The notes beneath the pieces are model-generated. The model was not told the origin of the DNA, made no database searches, and saw only the letters and a program-made list of their open reading frames with translations. Shown here in pieces: positions 9,755 to 17,946 of a DNA stretch of 64,000 bases. Within the stretch, counting starts at the first letter, position 1, and the number at the start of each line of letters is the position of its first letter. The translations under genes and the position numbers were made by a program. The stretch lies in assembly GCA_012295225.1 (NCBI GenBank), contig WMKK01000002.1:356115-420114 (forward strand), given 5' to 3'. This DNA is from Ostreococcus mediterraneus. Taxonomy: Eukaryota > Chlorophyta > Mamiellophyceae > Mamiellales > Bathycoccaceae.

Positions 9755-10038
9755 GACCACGCGCGTGGTCGTCTCTTGACCCACTCGTCCCTGGTCATGA
9801 ACGGTCGTTTCGCGTTTTGAATATCTCAATCCGGCGAAAAGTCAAACGCGCGCCGTCGTCGTCCACACCGCGCGCGTCACACGTGCGCGCGAGAGTGCGC
9901 GAACACACACCGCGCGCGAGTGCGATCGTCCTCAGGGTGCGCATCACACGCCGCGCACCGTTCGCGCGGCGCACACCCGTGACGAGGCGCTCGATCGCAT
10001 CGTGATTGCGCCAGCGCACGTGAGAGGTGGTTAGGACG

Positions 10039-13000
10039 ATGCTGCGGTCGGCGACGATCGCGCCTCGCGTGAGGTCATGCGCGAGCGCGACGACGCGATC
10101 ACGCGCGCGCATACCGTCACGGGATGTGCGATACGTGTGTGCGAGCGCTCGCGGGGCGATTCGCGCGGTGCGTGCGGTGGCGGGTGACGCGCCGGCGAGC
10201 GCGCGGGAGGGCGATGATTACTTTGCGACCATTGAGATCGACACGTCGAGCGACGACGCGTATACGATTATTTCGATACGCGATGCGCCGAATAAGCCTG
10301 GGACGTTGCGCGTGATATCCACTGCGTTGGCTGATTTGGGGTTGAATATTGAAAAGGCGGTGGTTGACGCGAGCGATAGCGGGTTGAAGGTTTCGGATTG
10401 CTTCTACGTCACCGACGCCGACGGCGGGAAAGTTATGGACGCGGCGGATGTGGAGAATATCAAAATTTGTTTGACGATGATTTTGAAGGCTCATTTTTCG
10501 CATGGGAGTGATTTTGCACGACCGGATGGGCAGGATGATCGACGGTCTGTGGCGCAAGGTGGCGGGGACGAGGAACGCCGACAGCACTCGTTGTTGTACT
10601 CGTTGATGGATCGATACTTGAAGAACGACGTCATGTCTGTGCAAGAGTCAATCGTGAATCACGTCGAGTATACGATGGCGAGAAATAGATATCAGTTTGA
10701 TGATTTTGAGGCGTACCAAGCCGCGTCTTTTTCCGTCCGCGATCGCTTGATCGAGAGTTGGAACGATACGCAACAACACTTTCGTGACAAGAGCCCGAAA
10801 CGCGTGTACTACCTTTCCATGGAGTTTTTAATGGGTCGTTCTTTGTTGAACTCGTTGCACAACTTGGACATCAAGTCAAATTACTCCGAAGCATTGCAAC
10901 AGCTCGGGTATAAGCTCGAGATTTTGGTCGAAAAGGAGCGCGACGCCGCGCTCGGGAATGGAGGTTTAGGTCGCCTCGCGTCGTGCTTTCTCGATTCCAT
11001 GGCCACTGAAGATTTGCCAGCGTGGGGATATGGCATCCGCTACCAGTACGGTATGTTCCAACAAACCCTGCACGATGGCTTCCAGCACGAGCACCCCGAT
11101 TACTGGCTCAACTTTGGTAACCCTTGGGAAATCGAGCGACCGTATATTACGTACCCAGTCGGTTTCTATGGCGGCGTGACGATCACCGAGTCAAACGGAG
11201 TGAAAAAGTTTGATTGGGTTCCGGGTGAGAGGATCAGCGCTGTGGCTTATGACAACCCCATTCCGGGTTGGAACACGCCAAACACGATTAACTTGCGATT
11301 GTGGAGCGCCAAGCCGTCGAGTGAGTTTGATTTGGAATCATTCAACACTGGCGATTACGTGCAGGCGATTTTAAGTAAGCAACGCGCGGAGACAATCTCA
11401 TCCGTGCTCTACCCAGACGATCGCACGTACCAAGGTAAAGAACTGCGTTTGAAGCAGCAATATTTCATGGTTTCGGCCACGCTTCAAGACGTCATTCGTC
11501 GCTACTTGGTCAATCACACGAGCTTTGATGAGTTCCCGAATCAAGTCGCATTGCAATTGAACGACACGCACCCGACCATCGGTGTCCCAGAGTTGATGCG
11601 CTTGCTCATGGATGAGCACGGTCTCGGTTGGACAAAGTCCTGGGACATCACCTCAAAGGTTTTCAGTTTCACCAATCACACCGTACTTCCCGAGGCACTC
11701 GAGAAGTGGCCAATTGCGTTGGTTGAGAAGGTGCTTCCGCGTCACATGCAAATCATTTACGATATCAACTGGCGATTCGTTCAAGAGCTCAGAGGTGTTC
11801 TCGGCGATGACTACATTCGCATTGGCCGCATGAGTATCATTGAGGAAAGTACTGGCGAGAAGATGGTGCGCATGGCACACCTCGCCATGGTTGCGTCACA
11901 CACCGTGAATGGCGTCGCCGCGATTCACAGCGAACTCATCAAGACGACCATTTTCAAAGACTTTTACGAGTTGATGCCGGAGAAGTTTCAAAATAAGACA
12001 AACGGCGTGACTCAACGTCGCTGGCTTGCGTTTTGCAACCCGAAGCTTCGCGATTTGATTTCGAAAACGCTCGGGGACGACGTTTGGATTCGTGAGTTGG
12101 ACATGCTCAAAGGTCTCGAAAAGTACGCTGACGACGTTGAGTTTCAATCGGAATGGCGCGCGATCAAGCATGCGAATAAAGAGCGATTAGCGGAATTCAT
12201 TCAGCAAAAAACGGGGACAGTTGTGAACCCCAACGCTTTGTTTGACATCCAAGTCAAGCGTATTCACGAGTATAAGCGTCAGTTGCTCAATGTTTTGTCA
12301 ATCGTGCACCGGTACAACGCCATCAAGGCCGCGACGCCAAAAGAGCGCGAGAGCATGGTACCGCGCGTGTGCGTGATTGGTGGTAAAGCGGCCCCGGGTT
12401 ACGACATGGCAAAGCGTATCATCAAGCTCGTGTGCTCGGTTGGGGACAAGGTGAACAACGATCCGGACGTCGGCGATTTGCTCAAGTTGGTGTTCATTCC
12501 GGATTACAACGTCAGCAGCGCTGAAATTATTGTCCCGGGTTCTGAACTTTCGCAGCATATTTCTACCGCCGGCACCGAAGCCTCGGGAACATCAAACATG
12601 AAATTTGCGATGAATGGCTGCTTAATCATCGGCACCATGGATGGGGCAAACGTAGAGATTGCCGAAGAGATTGGCAAGGAGAACATGTTCATCTTTGGCG
12701 CGAGCGCAACTGAGGTGCCTATTTTGCGCGCGGAACGATCGAGATTCAAGACACCACCAGAGTTCGACGCTGTAGTGACACAAATTCGTTCCGGTGCGTT
12801 CGGATGGGCTGAATACTTTGCCCCAGTTTGCGACGCCGTGCATGGCGGCGCCGACTATTACTTGCTCGCCAACGATTTTGCTGATTACTTGCGAGCGCAG
12901 CAGCTCGTCGATGCTACGTACCAGGACGAGGCTAAATGGACGAAGATGAGCATCTTATCTACCGCAGGTTCTGGAAAATTTAGTTCTGATCGTACCATTC

Positions 13001-13056
13001 GCGAGTACGCCAAGGAAATCTGGGGCATCGAGCCGTGCAGGCGACCTTCGCCGTGA
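10039..13056 (+). CDS. Alpha-glucan (starch/glycogen) phosphorylase with N-terminal ACT domain
   Basis: 1005 residues from the ATG at 10039; an upstream GTG in frame is ignored. Residues 1-60 are Arg/Ala/Ser-rich and resemble a plastid transit peptide. Residues 71-151 look like an ACT domain: YTIISIRDAPNKPGTLRVI, then a helix, then LKVSDCFYVTDADGGKV, as in plant ACR/GlnD-type ACT repeats. From about 195 on it is a full GT35 phosphorylase: KRVYYLSMEFLMGRSL, ERDAALGNGGLGRLASCFLD, FDIQVKRIHEYKRQLLN, and EASGTSNMKFAMNG with the pyridoxal-phosphate lysine at 855. It releases glucose-1-phosphate from alpha-1,4-glucan. I see no long insertion like that of land-plant plastid Pho1. The ACT domain suggests ligand control, which is inference. 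Confidence 0.93.
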   Translation: MLRSATIAPRVRSCASATTRSRARIPSRDVRYVCASARGAIRAVRAVAGDAPASAREGDDYFATIEIDTSSDDAYTIISIRDAPNKPGTLRVISTALADLGLNIEKAVVDASDSGLKVSDCFYVTDADGGKVMDAADVENIKICLTMILKAHFSHGSDFARPDGQDDRRSVAQGGGDEERRQHSLLYSLMDRYLKNDVMSVQESIVNHVEYTMARNRYQFDDFEAYQAASFSVRDRLIESWNDTQQHFRDKSPKRVYYLSMEFLMGRSLLNSLHNLDIKSNYSEALQQLGYKLEILVEKERDAALGNGGLGRLASCFLDSMATEDLPAWGYGIRYQYGMFQQTLHDGFQHEHPDYWLNFGNPWEIERPYITYPVGFYGGVTITESNGVKKFDWVPGERISAVAYDNPIPGWNTPNTINLRLWSAKPSSEFDLESFNTGDYVQAILSKQRAETISSVLYPDDRTYQGKELRLKQQYFMVSATLQDVIRRYLVNHTSFDEFPNQVALQLNDTHPTIGVPELMRLLMDEHGLGWTKSWDITSKVFSFTNHTVLPEALEKWPIALVEKVLPRHMQIIYDINWRFVQELRGVLGDDYIRIGRMSIIEESTGEKMVRMAHLAMVASHTVNGVAAIHSELIKTTIFKDFYELMPEKFQNKTNGVTQRRWLAFCNPKLRDLISKTLGDDVWIRELDMLKGLEKYADDVEFQSEWRAIKHANKERLAEFIQQKTGTVVNPNALFDIQVKRIHEYKRQLLNVLSIVHRYNAIKAATPKERESMVPRVCVIGGKAAPGYDMAKRIIKLVCSVGDKVNNDPDVGDLLKLVFIPDYNVSSAEIIVPGSELSQHISTAGTEASGTSNMKFAMNGCLIIGTMDGANVEIAEEIGKENMFIFGASATEVPILRAERSRFKTPPEFDAVVTQIRSGAFGWAEYFAPVCDAVHGGADYYLLANDFADYLRAQQLVDATYQDEAKWTKMSILSTAGSGKFSSDRTIREYAKEIWGIEPCRRPSP

Positions 13057-13222
13057 ACAGTCGCCGTCTCTGTCGCCGCCGCAGCGCGCGACGAGCGTGA
13101 CTGACGCTTTTTTACACAAAGCGCTCATCCACCGCTGTCACCTTTCATCTGATTCCCAAATAAAACACAACACATTGTACGCGCGCTTCGCATTTTTGTA
13201 ATTATTATCGTCACGCTCTGTC

Positions 13223-13228
13223 TATAAA
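13223..13228 (+). promoter_or_regulatory. TATA-like element upstream of GCP4
   Basis: TCTATAAAAC lies 94 nt before the GCP4 ATG in a locally AT-richer stretch. It is a plausible TATA box by sequence and position only. Confidence 0.35.
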
Positions 13229-13316
13229 ACTTATCAGTCGAGTCAACGCGACAGTTAGGACGAAATAATCCTTTCAGTCCAAGTGATCACATTCTCCACA
13301 CACCGCGCCTCGCGGG

Positions 13317-15236
13317 ATGATTCCAGACCTTCTGCTCGCCCTCTTGGGTGTACCTGGGGATGTTTTCGTTCGTGACGCAAAAACGTGCGCGCTCGCCGTC
13401 GCGAACGACATTGATTTCATTTCTTCAACCGAGCGCCAACGCTTCAACGCTGTGGTGCGCGTGGGGACGTCCTATGCCGTGCTCGAGCGCACGATCGCGC
13501 AGTGCATGGATACCGCGGTCGAAGACGCGCACGGGCGCGTGTTCCGTCGAAGTGTTTATCGCCGCGCGCTGGCTAGGGCGTTGAAGGATGAGTTGAGCGC
13601 GTACGAGGGGAAAATTTTAAAACTTGAACAAGACGCGTTGCGTGGCGCGAGCGCGTCTTCCATGGTGAGCACGATCGAAAGTGCGCTCCATGGCGATGAT
13701 GTCGTGTTGAGAGCGTTATGTGAGAGTTTTGAGGGCGTCTTCGAGGATGAAAATGTGATTGGGAGCGACGTGATGCGAGCGGCGCGAGACGCTTGGTTAC
13801 GCGCCGGGCATCCAGAAGCTCGAGAGGCGTTTGAGCGAGTGTATTGGAAGGTGACGCAGGTGATGATGCAACAAATGTTAGGGTGGTGCGCGTATGGAAC
13901 GATTGTGGATCCATGTGAAGAGTTTTTCGTGAAATCAGTGGCGGATGGAGACAATAGTGACGACGCGGATGGGAGCGGTGTTTGGCATAAGAGCCATCGA
14001 GTGGCGTTGGAGCGATTGCCGCCCGCCGTCGAGCTCGAAACCGCAGAGGCTATTTCATTCATAGGTCGCGGAGTGAGAATTTTAACGCATCCGACGAAAG
14101 GAGAGAGCGCTTCGGGACGGTTTGATGCCGATGCATACGCGAAGACAACGACTGCGCGTATTCGTAAATTAGCCGCCGCGGATGCGTTTGAGCCGCGCGA
14201 ATTTGAAGCCGTTGTCGAGGTTTTGCGTGCTGAAATCGCTAGAGCGTTAGGAAAAGTATTGCTTGACGACGCAAAGTTGGTCACGCATTTGAACACCATG
14301 CGAGGCTTCTATTTTCTAGGCAAGGGGGATTTGTTCTCCATGTTTTTGGATGATGCGCGGAATTTGCTGGCGCTGCCGCCAAAGCCCGGGAGTGCCAGCC
14401 GCGATTTGGCGACACCATTCGCGCTCGCCGTGTCGAGAGGTATTCTAAAGGAAGATAGTTTCACAGAATCGTTCAGGTTGTCGTACTCATCAGTGCTCAC
14501 GCAAGATGCACAAGCGTCATCCTCAGCGACGGCGCCTTCGCCGACGAGTGCGTTTGCTCCGCGCGTGCGAATTCCTGGATACGATACTTGGGATGGCATC
14601 GGCCTCGAATGTGCTGTGCCGTGGCCGATGGGCATATTCTTAACCGAAGAATCTCTGGATCGGTATCGAACCATATTCAGATATTTGTTCCGGTTGAAGC
14701 GCGTGCAGTACGATTTGCAGGATGTCTGGGTGCGCTTGCGCCGAACAGACTTGAAGTTTACGCTTCGATTGCGCCATTCCATGGCGATGTTGATCGAAAA
14801 TTGGCTGACATACATCCAAGTGGATATCATCGAGGTCGAGTTTCAAAAGATGCTTGCCGTCATTGGTTCTACTACGGATTTTAACAAGTGCACGTTGGCG
14901 CACCGCGAGTATTTAGCCACCGTCATGGCGCAATCCTTCCTCGATGTCGGCTCCATCACAAGCATCTTTGAAGACATTTTCGCCCTCACGCGCGAGCTGT
15001 GCGTGACGTGCGTGAACTATGCTAACGGTCAAGGCTTACCCGCTGATTGGGATGACCGATCTGCCTACTTGCGTCGGCAGTTCGATAAGGAAAGCGCGGA
15101 ATTATTCGACTCACTCCGCTCGACGCACACGCATACGCGAGCGCGGAATTTCCTGCTACGCTTCAATTTTAACGACCATTTCGATGGCGCGCGCTCTGAA
15201 ACCTTTGCATCGCGTTTTGAATCCCTAGAAATGTAA
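13317..15236 (+). CDS. GCP4: Gamma-tubulin complex component 4 (GCP4)
   Basis: 639 residues, close to the usual length of about 670. The N-terminus MIPDLLLALLGVPGDVF matches the conserved GCP4 start (MI-x-ELLLAL-x-G-x-PG-x-F). The GRIP1/GRIP2 regions of the Spc97/Spc98 family follow, including FYFLGKGDLFSMFLDDARNL (about residues 328-347) and the C-terminal gamma-tubulin-binding helices with RHSMAMLIENWLTYIQVDII. It would be a subunit of the gamma-tubulin ring complex that nucleates microtubules. The short N-terminal region before GRIP1 is what separates GCP4 from GCP2, 3, 5 and 6. The middle of the protein carries a Ser/Ala/Pro linker (about 395-415). The gene is a single exon, 260 bp after the phosphorylase. 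Confidence 0.9.
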   Translation: MIPDLLLALLGVPGDVFVRDAKTCALAVANDIDFISSTERQRFNAVVRVGTSYAVLERTIAQCMDTAVEDAHGRVFRRSVYRRALARALKDELSAYEGKILKLEQDALRGASASSMVSTIESALHGDDVVLRALCESFEGVFEDENVIGSDVMRAARDAWLRAGHPEAREAFERVYWKVTQVMMQQMLGWCAYGTIVDPCEEFFVKSVADGDNSDDADGSGVWHKSHRVALERLPPAVELETAEAISFIGRGVRILTHPTKGESASGRFDADAYAKTTTARIRKLAAADAFEPREFEAVVEVLRAEIARALGKVLLDDAKLVTHLNTMRGFYFLGKGDLFSMFLDDARNLLALPPKPGSASRDLATPFALAVSRGILKEDSFTESFRLSYSSVLTQDAQASSSATAPSPTSAFAPRVRIPGYDTWDGIGLECAVPWPMGIFLTEESLDRYRTIFRYLFRLKRVQYDLQDVWVRLRRTDLKFTLRLRHSMAMLIENWLTYIQVDIIEVEFQKMLAVIGSTTDFNKCTLAHREYLATVMAQSFLDVGSITSIFEDIFALTRELCVTCVNYANGQGLPADWDDRSAYLRRQFDKESAELFDSLRSTHTHTRARNFLLRFNFNDHFDGARSETFASRFESLEM

Positions 15237-15377
15237 TTTTATCATAGGCTCGCACGCGGTTGTGAAGACACCGTGTCTCCAATCCCATAAGAACCGCAAA
15301 CGTCGTCCCGTCCCGGCGCGCGATGAGTGGATAACAGCTCGAAGCTTATCTCATACCATCGTCACTTCTCTCCAGTC

Positions 15378-16414
15378 ATGTCTGCGACGTTCGTCGCCAA
15401 ATCGTTCACGCACGTCGCGCAACAACACGCGGCACGCGCGAACGCACACGCGCGTTCGAACGCGCGCGCGCGCACGATTGCCAACGCCGGTACCGGTCGC
15501 TTTATCGTCGGTGGTAACTGGAAGTGCAATGGCAACCTCGCCTCCGTGCGCTCGCTCATCGCCGAGCTCAACGCCGGGGATATCGTGGATAACGTCGACG
15601 TCGTCGTCGCCGCGCCGTTTTTGTACATTGATGAGGCGAAGAGAACGCTGAAGGCGCCGATTGAAGTGAGCGCGCAAAACTGCTGGGTTGGTGCGTCTTT
15701 TCTTTCTCTCTCTCGTGTGCGACAGCGTTCCGGTACATCACAGACGCGCGACTAAGACACGTGTGTACGCGTAAATTTTAACGAGCAGAGGACTTTTTCG
15801 ATGCCACGCGCCACTACGACTCGCAAACGGGTGCGTTCACTGGGGAGGTGAGCGCGGAGATGCTTGAGGACATGAAAGTCCCGTGGGTTGTTTTGGGTCA
15901 CTCTGAACGCCGTGCGCCGCCGTTTAATGAATCGAATGAGTTCGTTGGGAAGAAGGTGGCACATGCCCGCTTTCATGGATTGAGTGTGATTGTGTGCGTC
16001 GGTGAAACGCTCGAACAGCGTGAAAGCGGTCGCGCGTTGGAGGTTATTTTTGAGCAGTTGCAAGCAATTGCGGATGAAATTGACGATCGCGAGCACTCGT
16101 CTTGGGGTTCCCAAGTCGTCATCGCGTACGAGCCTATTTGGGCTATCGGTACTGGAGTCGTAGCGACTCCTGAGCAAGCGCAAGAAATTCACGCCGGTAT
16201 TCGCCAATGGCTTGCGGATAACGTATCGGAAGAAGTCTCCAAGGCAACACGCATTCAGTACGGTGGGAGCGTGAACGCTGAGAACTGCGTCAAGTTGGCG
16301 CAGTTCTCGGATATCGACGGGTTTCTCGTCGGCGGTGCTTCCTTGGATGGCGATGCGTTTGTCAAGATCTGCAACTCGAGTGCTGTGCACTATAAAGCTG
16401 TAGGCCGACTTTAA
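15378..16414 (+). CDS. TPI: Triosephosphate isomerase, plastid-targeted; exons 15378-15690 and 15789-16414
   Basis: Interconverts dihydroxyacetone phosphate and glyceraldehyde-3-phosphate. The coding sequence is split by a 98-bp intron (15691-15788, GTGCGT donor, CAG acceptor). Splicing joins ...NCWV to EDFFDATRHYD in frame, giving 312 residues. The start is the ATG at 15378; an upstream in-frame GTG is ignored. Residues 1-40 are Ala/Arg/His-rich, a probable transit peptide. Active-site residues are visible: Lys49 in GGNWKCN, His142 in VVLGHSERR and Glu219 in AYEPIWAIGTG, plus phosphate-binding YGGSVN and GFLVGGASL near the end. A probable branch site, GACTAAGAC, lies about 35 nt before the acceptor. 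Without splicing the reading frame ends just after the conserved domain begins. Confidence 0.95.
15691..15788 (+). other. Intron in the TPI gene
   Basis: 98 bp from GTGCGT to CAG, phase 1, with ACTAAGAC at 15751-15758 as the likely branch region. It is supported by restoration of a continuous TPI fold on both sides. Confidence 0.9.
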
Positions 16415-16507
16415 CTTATTTCTTCAAAGTGCAGTTGCGCATGGATTGTTTCGTTGTTTGCAGCGGGTTGTTTTCAATAATATAGAATCTCGTCGTACAC
16501 GTTGTAT

Positions 16508-17872
16508 TCAAATTCCAACTCTAAGGTATTCGAGCGCGTATAGAGCGTGAAGTGCCACGCCCGTTGTCAAGACATTTTCATCCAAAACATACTCGGTGCT
16601 ATGTAACGGATGTGTTGCACCCGCAGTCGCGTTGTACGCCCCCAGCCACATCATCACGGATGGGAACACTTCACCAAAAAATGAAAAATCCTCCGCAGGC
16701 ATCACCGGGACGACGGTTTTGATGCTTTCCTCACCAAACATATCGCTCGCGACGCGCATCGCTAACGCCGACGCCTTGGCGTCATTTACAGTGGGCGGGT
16801 AAGGGATACGTTTTACGCCGTTCCATTCGGGCTCAAACGACGTGGACGCCGTGCATCCATGTGCCGCGGCAACCGCTTGCACCATCTCTATGATTTTATC
16901 TTGGAACTTGATGAATGTTTTAGGATTGAGCGCGCGAAGCGTCCCTTGCAAATTAGCCGAATCTGCCATGACGTTGCTCGCCGAACCCGCGTTGAACACC
17001 GTGACACTGATAACCACCGAGTCCAACGGATCGGTTAACCGACTTACGAGCGTTTGCAACGCAGTAACCACCGCACTTCCTGCGACGACGACATCTACAT
17101 TATTGTGGGGCACCGCGGCGTGGCCGCCTCGTCCCGTAATGTTAACGTCAAAACACCCCGACCCAGCCATGATGGTACCGCCTCGCGTGCCCATCGTTCC
17201 ACTCGGCATTTCCGGATACGGCCAATTATGCAATCCGAACACGCTTTCGAGCTCAGGCTTCATCATTAATAACCCGGTGCTTCCGTCGCTTGGCGCCAAC
17301 ATTTCCTTGGCGCCGGCGCCGCCCTCCTCGGCGGGTTGAAATATCAATCGCACCACGCCCGGAAACGTCTCGGGATCGGCGTCATACTTGGCCTTTAAAA
17401 TTTTCGCCGCGCCGAGCAGCATGGAGACGTGCCCATCGTGCCCGCACGCGTGCATGACGCCTTCAATTTCACTCTTGTACGACGACGCCGTCGCCTCTGT
17501 GAGCGGCAACGCATCCATATCCGCGCGTAGCCCAACCGCCTTTGCGCCCGTGCCGATCGTGCCAACCACCCCGGTGGCGCTGACGTACTCATACGAAATT
17601 CCAAGCGCCGTGAGTTCGCGCGTGATTACGTCTCGCGTGCCGTGCTCGCGCCACATGAGCTCGGGACGTCGGTGCAGTTGGCGCCTCAGGTTGACGACGT
17701 AATCTTTCACGCCCTGCGCGGCAGCGAGCACGGCGTTGGCGTCAGCCGCCTTTGTGATGGTGTGCATGTGCGCCGTCGTCGTCGCGCCGGTGGAGTCATC
17801 GACCGCGAAGACGCTCGGTGCGAGCGCGCATAGAAGCGTGAGCCAGCAGAGGGCGAGGAGCGCGCGAGACAT
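16508..17872 (-). CDS. Secreted M20 amidohydrolase, ILR1/IAA-amino-acid-hydrolase-like
   Basis: 454 residues starting at the ATG at 17870-17872. Residues 1-23 (MSRALLALCWLTLLCALAPS...) are a clear signal peptide. The M20D metallopeptidase core contains LHRRPELMWREHGT, GLRADMDALPLTE, HACGHDGH (metal ligands near Cys143, His145 and His148), FQPAEEGGAGAKEML (Glu182/183) and the C-terminal MPAEDFSFFGE. Land-plant relatives hydrolyse auxin-amino-acid conjugates; many bacterial and algal relatives cleave N-acyl amino acids (hippurate-like). The substrate here is unknown. The signal peptide implies the ER or secretory route, though no retention signal is evident (C-terminus EYLRVGI). It is convergent with TPI (93 bp apart). 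Confidence 0.88.
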   Translation of the reverse strand: MSRALLALCWLTLLCALAPSVFAVDDSTGATTTAHMHTITKAADANAVLAAAQGVKDYVVNLRRQLHRRPELMWREHGTRDVITRELTALGISYEYVSATGVVGTIGTGAKAVGLRADMDALPLTEATASSYKSEIEGVMHACGHDGHVSMLLGAAKILKAKYDADPETFPGVVRLIFQPAEEGGAGAKEMLAPSDGSTGLLMMKPELESVFGLHNWPYPEMPSGTMGTRGGTIMAGSGCFDVNITGRGGHAAVPHNNVDVVVAGSAVVTALQTLVSRLTDPLDSVVISVTVFNAGSASNVMADSANLQGTLRALNPKTFIKFQDKIIEMVQAVAAAHGCTASTSFEPEWNGVKRIPYPPTVNDAKASALAMRVASDMFGEESIKTVVPVMPAEDFSFFGEVFPSVMMWLGAYNATAGATHPLHSTEYVLDENVLTTGVALHALYALEYLRVGI

Positions 17873-17946
17873 GTCGACGTGTGAGGTGCGCGCTCGTTGA
17901 GCTATGGATGTGATGCGCTAGTATTATAGAATTTTCGCAAATTATG

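Noticed and set aside
9578-9820. Plus-strand frame through the hexamer repeats
   Set aside because: It is short, made of Arg-Asp and Arg-Thr runs, and lies in a divergent promoter.
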